Part shown: one piece after another, positions 1 through 6,545 of the stretch | How positions within the stretch are numbered: position 1 is the first letter of the stretch | How the letters are laid out: each line of letters starts with the position of its first letter | Assembly: GCA_022866005.1 (NCBI GenBank) | Contig: JALHTV010000146.1 | Location: 1 to 18,038 of the forward strand | DNA from: Phycisphaerae bacterium | GTDB taxonomy: Bacteria; Planctomycetota; Phycisphaerae; SM23-33 | DNA: 18,038 nt | Direction: 5' to 3' | The notes under the pieces: generated by a model | The model's database searches: none | The model's input: the letters and a program-made list of their open reading frames with translations, nothing else | What the model was told of the DNA's origin: nothing | Translations under genes and position numbers: made by a program

Positions 1-548
1 AGCAGCACGCACAGGCCGATTGGCCCGCTGCCCAGGACCGCCGCCGTGCCGCCGGGCAGGCCAGACAGGTTCCGCGCGTGCAGGCCGATGGACAACGGCT
101 CAGCCAACGCCGCCTGGACCGACGTGACGGTATCGCCGATCGGGTAGCAGCACTCCGCCGGCATGACCAGCCGCTCCACCAGCGCCCCGGGGGCCTGGTT
201 CGGAGAGGCCAGGAACTTCTGGTTGCGGCAGGTGTGCTTTCGGCCGATGCGGCACTGGTCGCAATGGTTGCAGGGGATCAGCGGGTCCACCACCACGCGC
301 TGGCCGACCTTCAGTCCGCCCGCCGTCGGGCCGGTCTGGAGCACCGTCCCTGCGCACTCGTGGCCGAGGATCCAGGGGTACGTTACGGCCGAGCCGCCGA
401 TGCCGCCTTCAGTGTAGGTGTGGACGTCGCTGCCGCAGATGCCCACGACGTCCACGCGCAGCAGCACCTCGTCGTCGCGCCGGACGCTCGGCTCGTCGAT
501 CTCGACGATCGCCATCTTTCTCACGCCGGTTAAGTGGACCGCCTTCAA
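1..548 (-). CDS. Zinc-dependent medium-chain alcohol/polyol dehydrogenase, C-terminal part outside window
   Basis: This is a medium-chain dehydrogenase/reductase, a family that oxidises alcohols, polyols or amino-alcohols with NAD(P)+. About 182 N-terminal residues are visible; the rest lies beyond base 1. The catalytic-zinc ligands are in place (C38 in GICGSD, H63-E64 in GHE), as are the four structural-zinc cysteines (C93, C96, C99, C107). The visible part ends in the Rossmann glycine motif GSGPIG. I chose the TTG at 548-546: AAAGGAG lies just upstream, and the resulting N-terminus (KAVHLTG) aligns with that of the next gene (KALVITA). An ATG 11 codons later would remove the first beta strand. 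It lies 30 bases downstream of a paralogous dehydrogenase on the same strand, so the two are probably co-transcribed. The substrate cannot be read from sequence; sorbitol-, threonine- or idonate-dehydrogenase-like activities are all possible. Confidence 0.9.
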   Translation of the reverse strand, partial: MKAVHLTGVRKMAIVEIDEPSVRRDDEVLLRVDVVGICGSDVHTYTEGGIGGSAVTYPWILGHECAGTVLQTGPTAGGLKVGQRVVVDPLIPCNHCDQCRIGRKHTCRNQKFLASPNQAPGALVERLVMPAECCYPIGDTVTSVQAALAEPLSIGLHARNLSGLPGGTAAVLGSGPIGLCVL

Positions 549-578
549 CGCCTGCTCCTTTCGCCCCGATGCGCCAAC

Positions 579-1610
579 CTAGCGGCGGGCGTCCAGGTCG
601 ATGAGGATCTTGGTCGTGGCTGGGGGATTGGCGTCCCAGTCGGCCAGGGCTTGGGCCGCCCTGTCCAACGGCACGACGCACGTGATTACCTGGTCGGTGG
701 GGAACCTCCCGGCCTGGAGCATCTCGATCACCCGCGGGAAGTCTCTTGACGAAGAGGCGTTGCGCGAGCCGCGGATGTCCAGCTCCTTCTGGACGAACAG
801 CTTCGTCTCGTACTCCACCGGCGCCTTGGCGTAACCCACGTAGACGACGCGCCCGGTGAAGGCGACCAGTTCCACGGCCGAGCGGAACGTGGCGGGCAGC
901 CCGATGACCTCGATGACCACATCGGGCCCGTCTCCGGCGGTCAACTCCGCAAGCGCCCCAGCCAGATCGACCTTGGCGGAGTTCACCGTCTCGGCCGCCC
1001 CGGCGCCGCAGGCGATGGTGAGCTTGGCGTCGTCGATGTCCACGGCGATGACCCGCCCGCCGGCGAAGGCCGCCCCTGCGACCGCCCCCAGACCGATCGC
1101 CCCGCAGCCCAGCACGGCCACGGTGTCGCCTGCGCTCACCTGGCCGCGGTCGGCGGCGTGGAAGCCCACCGTCAGCGGCTCGACCAGGGCCAGCTCCTTC
1201 AGGCTCAAGCTCGCTGAGGTGTAGAGCTTCTGCCACGGCACGGTCAGGTACTCGGTCAACGCGCCGTCGCGCTGGATGCCGAGGGTTTGATTGGTGCGGC
1301 AGGCGTTGGGCCGGTGGCGCCGACAGGAAGGGCACTTGCCGCAACTTGTGTAGGGAGAAACGGTTACGTTATCGCCGACCCGGAACCGCTCCGCTGCCTC
1401 ACCGCGGAGGTGCTCCACGGTGGCGGCGATCTCATGGCCGGGGATGCGCGGGTAAGTCACCATCGGGTTGGTGCCGCGGTAGGTGTTGAGGTCCGAGCCG
1501 CACAGTCCGACCATGCGGACGCGCAGCAGCGCCTCGCCGGCGGCGGCGGTGGGGCGGGGGACGTCCCGAATCTCCGTCTCGCGCGGCGCGGTGATGACCA
1601 GGGCCTTCAC
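579..1610 (-). CDS. Zinc-dependent medium-chain alcohol/polyol dehydrogenase
   Basis: This is a full-length (343 aa) zinc-dependent medium-chain dehydrogenase. Catalytic-zinc residues are C37 (GLCGSD), H59 and E60 (PGHE). The structural zinc is bound by C90, C93, C96 and C104, and the cofactor-binding Rossmann motif GCGAIG lies near residue 170. I chose the GTG start at 1610-1608 because AAGGAGG stands just upstream and the protein then begins KALVITAP, as its neighbour does. The frame stays open up to 1733, but that extension is Arg/Pro-rich and looks non-coding. It is the first gene of a tandem pair with the partial dehydrogenase downstream. A TACGAT at 1674-1669 on this strand could be its -10 box, with no clear -35. 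The protein is probably cytoplasmic and acts on a sugar alcohol or related substrate; the exact substrate is unknown. Confidence 0.92.
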   Translation of the reverse strand: MKALVITAPRETEIRDVPRPTAAAGEALLRVRMVGLCGSDLNTYRGTNPMVTYPRIPGHEIAATVEHLRGEAAERFRVGDNVTVSPYTSCGKCPSCRRHRPNACRTNQTLGIQRDGALTEYLTVPWQKLYTSASLSLKELALVEPLTVGFHAADRGQVSAGDTVAVLGCGAIGLGAVAGAAFAGGRVIAVDIDDAKLTIACGAGAAETVNSAKVDLAGALAELTAGDGPDVVIEVIGLPATFRSAVELVAFTGRVVYVGYAKAPVEYETKLFVQKELDIRGSRNASSSRDFPRVIEMLQAGRFPTDQVITCVVPLDRAAQALADWDANPPATTKILIDLDARR

Positions 1611-1730
1611 ACGACCCTCCTTCCGCCGCCTCCTGGAATCATCGCGGGGCAGCGGCAACGGGGCTGATATCGTAGCAGCACCCCGGGTGAGTTCCAGTGA
1701 TTTCGGCATGCGCGCTGGTGGAGAGCGTCC

Positions 1731-1765
1731 CAAATGGGGCGTTTAGCATTTGGCATTGAGCATTC
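1731..1765. repeat. Period-7 repeat tract 1 (RGCATTN units) between divergent genes
   Basis: Four consecutive heptamers run from 1738 to 1765: GGCGTTT, AGCATTT, GGCATTG, AGCATTC. The preceding CCAAATG (1730-1736) can pair with CATTTGG (1747-1753) as a 7-bp stem. The tract ends 21 bases before a -10-like box, so it occupies the place of a -35 element for the TPR gene. Two more tracts with the same period occur at 2798 and 4743. The units are imperfect, so this is a pattern call rather than a known family. Confidence 0.5.
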
Positions 1766-1786
1766 CCCCCTCCTTGGGCCGGCGGC

Positions 1787-1792
1787 TACAAT
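1787..1792 (+). promoter_or_regulatory. -10-like box directly upstream of the TPR gene
   Basis: TACAAT matches the sigma-70 -10 consensus at 5 of 6 positions and ends 7 bases before the ATG at 1800. Initiation would fall at about the A of the start codon, giving a leaderless mRNA. No -35 hexamer is seen at normal spacing, and no ribosome-binding site precedes the ATG; the bases there are pyrimidine-rich. Confidence 0.45.
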
Positions 1793-1799
1793 TCCCCTC

Positions 1800-2813
1800 A
1801 TGAGAATGGCAGGGTGGGTGTGCCTACTGGGTGTGTTTCTCTCTGCTGGGGGAGGGTGGTCGTGCCGCAAGTCGGCGCCTCCGCCGGCCCCCGGTGAGGC
1901 GCCGGCGTCTGCGCCGGCCAAGACCGAGCCGAAAGTCAATCCCGTGGCCGCCCTGATTGATCCCAACAGCTTCGAGGCCTTGATCGATCGTGGCAATGCG
2001 GCCATCGACGCCGGCGACTATACTCTCGCGGCTGAACTCTTTGCCGACGCGGGCCAGGTGAGTCCCAGCCAGGGTGACGAGATCCTGGCCCTGAAGGGAC
2101 TGGCCAATGCCCTGACGTTGTCCTCTTGTCACGCCGAGGCCGCGGAGGCCTACCGCCGGCTGGTCGAGCTGGACGGCTCCGACCGCACCAGCCGTGTTAA
2201 CCTGGCGGTCGCGCTGACCCGCCTGCGGCAGTTCAGCGAGGCCGAGGCCGTCTACCTCCAACTGCTCACCGAGCAGGCCGACTTCGTCCAGGCCCGGTAC
2301 AACCTGGCCTCGCTGTACCAGGCGCAGGGCAAGCTCGCCCAGGCCCGGGATCAGTGGCAACGGGTCGTGCGGCAGGCCCCGCAGCTCGCCTCGGCCCAGG
2401 CCGCCTTGGGCGAGGTGCTGCTGAACCTGGGCAAGCCCCGGGAGGCGACGGCGGCCTACGGCAAGGCGGCGGATCTGGCCGGAGAGGACTCGACGATCTG
2501 GCTGGGGCTGGCCGTCGCGGCACGGGCTGCGGGGGACCCGGAACAGGCCGTCGTGGCCGCGCGGCGGGCTGTGCAGTTGGCCGCGCAGGAGGCGGGCGTC
2601 TGGCGGGTGCTGGGCGACGTCCTGCTGGACCTGTATCGCTCGACCAAGGACGGGCGGCACCTTTCCGAGGCCGTCGAGGCCTGGCGGCGGTCGCTGGTGC
2701 TGGACGGCAGCCAGGCCGACCTCCGCCGCGCGCTGGCGGCGATCGAAAGCGGGGGCACGGTGACGCGCCCGGTGCAGGCGGCGTCTCGGCCGGTCAGTGA
2801 CAATCAACGATAG
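1800..2813 (+). CDS. Tetratricopeptide-repeat protein with N-terminal secretion/lipoprotein-like signal
   Basis: This is a 337-aa protein made of a signal-like N-terminus and about seven TPR units from residue 55 to near the C-terminus. TPR units stack as helix pairs and serve as protein-binding scaffolds; no enzymatic domain is visible. Residues 1-21 are hydrophobic and end in GGWSC, with C22 followed by a Pro/Ala linker. This suggests a lipoprotein anchored at C22, although the lipobox is poor (no Leu at -3), so simple secretion is also possible. I chose the ATG at 1800 because it gives a compact signal peptide and sits 7 bases after a TACAAT box. The frame stays open from 1734, but that stretch contains the heptamer repeat tract. 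The gene ends inside a second repeat tract, and the methyltransferase gene follows 64 bases later. The specific role is unknown. Confidence 0.85.
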   Translation: MRMAGWVCLLGVFLSAGGGWSCRKSAPPPAPGEAPASAPAKTEPKVNPVAALIDPNSFEALIDRGNAAIDAGDYTLAAELFADAGQVSPSQGDEILALKGLANALTLSSCHAEAAEAYRRLVELDGSDRTSRVNLAVALTRLRQFSEAEAVYLQLLTEQADFVQARYNLASLYQAQGKLAQARDQWQRVVRQAPQLASAQAALGEVLLNLGKPREATAAYGKAADLAGEDSTIWLGLAVAARAAGDPEQAVVAARRAVQLAAQEAGVWRVLGDVLLDLYRSTKDGRHLSEAVEAWRRSLVLDGSQADLRRALAAIESGGTVTRPVQAASRPVSDNQR

Positions 2814-2827
2814 CCGGTTGACGATTG
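2798..2827. repeat. Period-7 repeat tract 2 across the TPR gene stop codon
   Basis: The units TGACAAT, CAACGAT, AGCCGGT and TGACGAT follow each other with a 7-base period. The tract encodes the last residues and the TAG of the TPR gene. It can fold imperfectly: CAATC (2801-2805) with GATTG (2823-2827) and AAC (2806-2808) with GTT (2817-2819), leaving a 3-base bulge. The third unit departs most from the others, so this is the weakest of the three tracts. Confidence 0.35.
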
Positions 2828-2877
2828 GGGCCGCGTCACGCACGGTGCACTGCGGGCGCTGGAGGCCCGAGGCCGCG

Positions 2878-3804
2878 ATGGGATTCGACCTGAAACAATA
2901 CGCGACGTCCGTCCGCTTGACCGACGGCTCCACCGGCGTTCGGCTCACCGACGGCGCCACCGGCACGGAGCTTGCCAAGCTGGGCTTGGGCCCCGGCACG
3001 CCGGCGGAGGTGTGGAACGCCGTCAACCCCTCCGCCGTGGAGCAGATCGCCCGCGGCTACATCCAGGCCGGCAGCGAGGTGATCCTGACCAACACGCTGT
3101 GCGCCAACCGCTTCATGCTGGGTCTGCACGGCATCGAGTCGCGCACGGCCGAGCTGGCCGAGGCGGGGGCGCTCATCGCCCGCCGCGCCGCCAGTGCCGC
3201 CAAGGACGAGCTAGGGCGGGAGGTGAAGGTCTTCGCCTCCGTCGGACCGACCGGGAAGATCGTGATGACCGAGGAGGTCAGCCCCGACGACCTGGCCGTA
3301 GCGTTCGCACAGACGGCCGAGGCCGTGGCCTTCGGCGGGGTGGACGCCATCGTGCTGGAGACGTTCAACGAGCTGGCGGAACTCCAGATCGCCCTCGCGG
3401 CCGTCAAGAAGGCCGCCGGCCTGCCGGTGGTCGCGTGCATGACGTTCTCCTCCGGGCCGGATAAGACGCGGACGATGATGGGCAACTCACCCGCCGACCT
3501 GGCCCGGGCCGCCAAGGCCGGCGGCGCCGATGCCGTCGGTGCCAACTGCGGCGCAGGCCCGGAGCAGTACGTGGTCGTGACGCGGATGCTCCGCGAGGCG
3601 TGCGACCTGCCGCTGTGGGTCAAGCCCAACGCCGGCCTGCCGGAGCTGGGGCGCGACGGGAGGGCGCACTTCCGCATGAGCCCGCAGGAGTTCGCCTCCT
3701 ACGGCCCCAAGCTTATCGCCGCGGGCGCCGCGTTTCTGGGCGGGTGCTGCGGCACGACCCCCGCGCACATCCAGGCCCTGGCCGCGGCCATCAAACGTCG
3801 CTGA
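2878..3804 (+). CDS. Homocysteine S-methyltransferase domain protein
   Basis: This is a 308-aa single-domain protein of the Hcy-binding family, which includes the N-terminal domain of MetH and betaine-homocysteine methyltransferase. Members transfer a methyl group to the thiol of homocysteine or a related thiol. The barrel starts with LTDGATGTEL, and the three zinc-binding cysteines are present (C224 in GANCG, C290-C291 in GGCCGTTP). No folate- or cobalamin-binding domain follows, so it is either a stand-alone enzyme or one module of a split methionine synthase; the methyl donor cannot be assigned. The ATG at 2878 follows GGAGG at 2861 with a rather long 12-base spacer; an in-frame GTG at 2797 overlapping the TPR gene is possible but less likely. 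Oddly, the first strand is duplicated: residues 12-20 and 21-29 read VRLTDGSTG and VRLTDGATG. Confidence 0.88.
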   Translation: MGFDLKQYATSVRLTDGSTGVRLTDGATGTELAKLGLGPGTPAEVWNAVNPSAVEQIARGYIQAGSEVILTNTLCANRFMLGLHGIESRTAELAEAGALIARRAASAAKDELGREVKVFASVGPTGKIVMTEEVSPDDLAVAFAQTAEAVAFGGVDAIVLETFNELAELQIALAAVKKAAGLPVVACMTFSSGPDKTRTMMGNSPADLARAAKAGGADAVGANCGAGPEQYVVVTRMLREACDLPLWVKPNAGLPELGRDGRAHFRMSPQEFASYGPKLIAAGAAFLGGCCGTTPAHIQALAAAIKRR

Positions 3805-3807
3805 CGG

Positions 3808-3824
3808 TTGCCTCGCCAAGGCAA
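3808..3824. terminator. Small hairpin between convergent genes
   Basis: TTGCCT (3808-3813) pairs perfectly with AGGCAA (3819-3824) around a 5-base loop. It lies 3 bases after the methyltransferase stop and 10 bases beyond the stop of the convergent microprotein gene, so it could serve both. There is no U-tract on either side, so efficient intrinsic termination is doubtful. Confidence 0.3.
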
Positions 3825-3834
3825 GTGTCGCAGA

Positions 3835-3918
3835 TCAGCCCTTCTGCCGGAGGGTCCGGGCCATCGAGTAGACGAACACGCCCAGGATTACCCCCAGCTT
3901 GCTGCCCCATCGCTCCAT
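3835..3918 (-). CDS. Putative 27-aa membrane microprotein resembling the start of an NSS transporter
   Basis: This is a 27-aa reading frame with unusually complete signals for its size. GAGGTGA stands 9 bases before the ATG at 3918. A promoter-like pair (TTGCCT, 16 bases, TATCAT) lies about 65 bases before the ATG, and a small hairpin follows the stop. The product begins ERWGSKLGVILGVF, a hydrophobic stretch with a basic tail (RTLRQKG). From memory, the opening resembles the first transmembrane segment of sodium:neurotransmitter-symporter (LeuT-fold) proteins, which often start with RWGS-LG-IL. It could be a small membrane protein, a small transporter subunit or a truncated remnant. It follows the Gph-like gene on the same strand after 111 bases. 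No expression evidence is available, and chance ORFs of this length are common. Confidence 0.4.
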   Translation of the reverse strand: MERWGSKLGVILGVFVYSMARTLRQKG

Positions 3919-3981
3919 CGCCACAGGTCACCTCGAATCCGTGAAGTGCCGGCGCCGCAGAGGCGCTGTCGCGTCGGCCAC

Positions 3982-4009
3982 ATGATAGCCGCAGGCGCAG
4001 GCGAGGCAA
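3982..4009 (-). promoter_or_regulatory. Promoter-like pair upstream of the microprotein gene
   Basis: On the minus strand TTGCCT (4009-4004; 4 of 6 to the -35 consensus) is followed after 16 bases by TATCAT (3987-3982; 5 of 6 to the -10 consensus). The start would fall near 3975, giving a leader of about 57 bases that contains GAGGTGA. This is a consensus match only. Confidence 0.35.
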
Positions 4010-4029
4010 GGGGCCTTTGCGTCTCGTCC

Positions 4030-4689
4030 CTATTGGAGCAGGCCCAGCAGCTCGGCTGGATGGGCGATGAGGACCTTGGCGCCGTGGGCGGTCAATTCCG
4101 CCGCGTCGCGGAAGCCCCACAGGGCGCCCACGGGGAACATTCCGGCCGCGACGGCGGTGGCCATGTCCGTGCCCGTGTCGCCGACGTAAAGGAACTCCGC
4201 CGGCGCCAGACGCAGTTGCGCGGCGATCTCCCCAACGGCGGCGGGGTCGGGCTTGGGGCTGTAGCCCTCGCGCTGGCCGACGACGGCGCGGAACGTCCAC
4301 CGGCCCAGCAGCTCGGCCACGATGAGCTTCGTGAAGTCGTCGGGCTTGTTGGAAAGAACCGCCATCGCCACCCTACGGGCGGTGAGTTCGTCGAGCAGTT
4401 CAGGGATGCCCTCGTACGGCCGGGTGTGGTGGCGCCAGTGGGTGGCGTAGGCGGAGCGGAACAGTTCGGTGATGCGTGCTGCCAGGCTCGCGTCGCCGCG
4501 GCGGCCGCCCGGCATGGCCCGAAGCACGAAGTTCCCCACGCCGTCCCCGACGAAGTGCTTGCACGCCTGCGATGAGCAAGTGGGCAGCCCGCAGGCAGCG
4601 AGCGCCGCGTTCATCGCGTCGGTGAGGTCGTCGATCGTGTCCAGCAGCGTGCCGTCCAGGTCGAACAGCACCGCAATGTGCTTGCCCAT
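4030..4689 (-). CDS. gph: HAD-family phosphatase, phosphoglycolate phosphatase-like
   Basis: This is a 219-aa haloacid-dehalogenase-superfamily hydrolase with all four motifs: DLDGT with nucleophile D10 and acid D12, S113 in VLSNKP, K146 in SPKPDP, and the Mg-binding acids D171 and D175 in GDTGTD. The helical cap between motifs I and II is the type found in phosphoglycolate phosphatases (Gph), which remove 2-phosphoglycolate formed during DNA repair or oxygenase reactions. Related enzymes such as PpaX (pyrophosphatase) cannot be excluded. I chose the ATG at 4689 because LFDLDG then falls near the N-terminus as is usual; the upstream extension to 4740 is not conserved in character. No good ribosome-binding site is visible. 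It lies 88 bases downstream of rho on the same strand, separated by a strong hairpin. Confidence 0.85.
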   Translation of the reverse strand: MGKHIAVLFDLDGTLLDTIDDLTDAMNAALAACGLPTCSSQACKHFVGDGVGNFVLRAMPGGRRGDASLAARITELFRSAYATHWRHHTRPYEGIPELLDELTARRVAMAVLSNKPDDFTKLIVAELLGRWTFRAVVGQREGYSPKPDPAAVGEIAAQLRLAPAEFLYVGDTGTDMATAVAAGMFPVGALWGFRDAAELTAHGAKVLIAHPAELLGLLQ

Positions 4690-4742
4690 AGGAAGTCCGC
4701 GATCCTTCGACAGAGGCGCCCCCTGTCCGGCAGGCCGCACTC

Positions 4743-4772
4743 ATCGCCGATTGGCAATCGGCAATCGGCGAT
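4743..4772. repeat. Period-7 repeat tract 3 forming an 11-bp hairpin after rho
   Basis: ATCGCCGATTG (4743-4753) pairs perfectly with CAATCGGCGAT (4762-4772) around an 8-base loop. The same stretch consists of four heptamers from 4745: CGCCGAT, TGGCAAT, CGGCAAT, CGGCGAT. It starts 5 bases beyond the rho stop codon on the minus strand. The position suits a transcript-end or mRNA-stabilising structure, but no U-tract follows. Confidence 0.6.
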
Positions 4773-4777
4773 CGTCG

Positions 4778-6319
4778 TCAGTCGGAGTTGATCGACATCA
4801 GGAATTCGGCGTTGGTCTTGACCTTCTGGAGCTTGCTGATGAGCAGCTCCATCGCGTCCACCGGCTGCATGTCGGCCAGCGCCCGCCGGAGGCGCTGGAC
4901 GAGCTTCAGCTCCTTGGGGTCCAGCAGCAGCTCTTCTTTGCGCGAGCCGGAGCGGCTGATGTCGATGGCCGGCCACATGCGGCGGTCCACCAGCCGGCGG
5001 TCCAGGTGGAGTTCGCTGTTGCCGGTGCCTTTGAACTCCTCGAAGATTACCTCGTCCATGCGGCTACCGGTCTCGATCAGGGCGGTGCCGATGACCGTCA
5101 GCGACCCGCCTTCCTCGATCGCCCGCGCGGCCCCGAAGAACCGCTTGGGCGCCTGGAGGGCGCTGGCGTCGATGCCGCCGGTGAGGATCTTGCCGGAGTG
5201 CGGCGCGACCGCGTTGTACGCCCGCGCCAGGCGCGTGATGCTGTCCAGCAGGATCACCACGTCCTTGCCGTACTCCACCATTCTCTTGGCCTTGGCGGAG
5301 ACCATCTCGGCGATCTGGATGTGCCGCGTGGCCGGTTCGTCGAACGTCGAGGAGATCACCTCGGCGGTGGTGTGCCGTCGCATGTCGGTCACTTCCTCGG
5401 GGCGCTCGTCGATCAGCAGGATGATCACCAGAACGTCCGGGTGGTTCGCGGCGATGGCGTTGGCGATCTTCTGGAGCAGCACGGTCTTGCCGGTGCGCGG
5501 GGGGGCGACGATCAGCATGCGCTGGCCGAAGCCGATCGGCGTGACTAGGTTCACCACGCGCATGTTGATCTCCTCGGGCTTGTGCTCCAGGAAGATCCGC
5601 CGGTCGGGGTGCGTGGGCGTGAGGTCCTCGAAGTTGACCTTTTCGGAGAGCCTCTCCGGTTCCTCGAAGTTCACCGCCTCCACGCGCAAGAGCGCGAAGT
5701 ACTTCTCCGATTCCTTCGGCGGGCGGATCTGCCCCGCGACGATGTTGCCCTTGAGCAGGCCGAACCGCCGAACCTGGCTGGGCGAGACGTAGATGTCGTC
5801 GGGGCTGGGCAGGTAGTCGTAGTCGGGGCTGCGCAGAAAGCCAAAGCCGTCCGGCAGGATCTCCAGCACCCCCTCGCCGTACATCAGCCCGTCTCTCTGG
5901 ATGCGATGCTTGAGGATCTTGAAGACCAGGTCCTGCTTGCCCAGGCCGGTGTATTCCTCGATCCCCTCGGCCTTGGCGATCTCGTGCAGCTCGGCCACGC
6001 CCATGCGCTGGAGGTCGGTGATGTGCAGCTCGCCGCGCTTGACGCGCTCGTACTTGGCGTGCATCTGCTGGTCGAATTCCTCGACGGTCTCCTCGACCTG
6101 GGGCGCGGTGTCGGCCGATCCCTCCGGTGCCGTCGACTCATCTGGGGGAGCAGGGGAGGGGGGCGACTGCGGCTGCGCGTCGGTCTCCTGGACCGGATCG
6201 CCGGCCGGGTCGGCGGGCGCGGCGGTGCCCTCCAGGGCCTGCGGCTCCAGCGGGGGGTCTTCGGTGGCTACCGTGTCTTGGGTTGTCTTTCGTGTGGTTT
6301 TCTTGGCTGCCTTGGCCAT
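4778..6319 (-). CDS. rho: Transcription termination factor Rho
   Basis: Rho is the hexameric RNA helicase/ATPase that ends transcription at C-rich unstructured RNA. The 513-aa product has, in order: a disordered Ala/Pro/Glu/Thr-rich extension (residues 1 to about 85); the Rho-N helical domain (about 98-138); the cold-shock-like primary RNA-binding domain (about 148-213, with GFGFLR); and the RecA-like motor with Walker A P274-T279 (PRTGKT), Walker B VILLD ending at D359, and the GGIDASAL loop near 381-388. Typical Rho is about 420 aa, so the N-terminal insert accounts for the extra length; such extensions are known in high-GC bacteria. The ATG at 6319 follows TGGAG at normal spacing. rho lies downstream of coaE on the same strand after 226 bases. 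That gap could hold its own promoter and the leader used for autoregulation in other bacteria, but I see no clear signals there. Confidence 0.98.
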   Translation of the reverse strand: MAKAAKKTTRKTTQDTVATEDPPLEPQALEGTAAPADPAGDPVQETDAQPQSPPSPAPPDESTAPEGSADTAPQVEETVEEFDQQMHAKYERVKRGELHITDLQRMGVAELHEIAKAEGIEEYTGLGKQDLVFKILKHRIQRDGLMYGEGVLEILPDGFGFLRSPDYDYLPSPDDIYVSPSQVRRFGLLKGNIVAGQIRPPKESEKYFALLRVEAVNFEEPERLSEKVNFEDLTPTHPDRRIFLEHKPEEINMRVVNLVTPIGFGQRMLIVAPPRTGKTVLLQKIANAIAANHPDVLVIILLIDERPEEVTDMRRHTTAEVISSTFDEPATRHIQIAEMVSAKAKRMVEYGKDVVILLDSITRLARAYNAVAPHSGKILTGGIDASALQAPKRFFGAARAIEEGGSLTVIGTALIETGSRMDEVIFEEFKGTGNSELHLDRRLVDRRMWPAIDISRSGSRKEELLLDPKELKLVQRLRRALADMQPVDAMELLISKLQKVKTNAEFLMSINSD

Positions 6320-6545
6320 GACGTCGGCTCCATTCTGCGGGCAGCGGATGTCCGGCGGCGCTGCTGGGCCGCGGGTCGCTGCCGCACGGGCGCTGCGACG
6401 GTGCCCAAACCGCTATGTGCACCCCTTCGAACACCGCGAGGGGGATTCGACGTGAATCGTGGTGGATTGCCCGGCGAGGTGGAACACCGGCCTGCCCGGA
6501 CCAGCGTTTCGACCGCTCCAATGCGCCGGCTGCCTTCGCCTGCGC

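Noticed and set aside
1824..3026. A 400-codon open frame antisense to the TPR gene
   Set aside because: The composition is Gly/Arg/Leu-rich without domains, while the plus-strand TPR frame has clear repeats.
6320..6545. A further gene between coaE and rho
   Set aside because: Open frames here lack ribosome-binding sites and recognisable content; it looks like a plain intergenic stretch, possibly with the rho leader.
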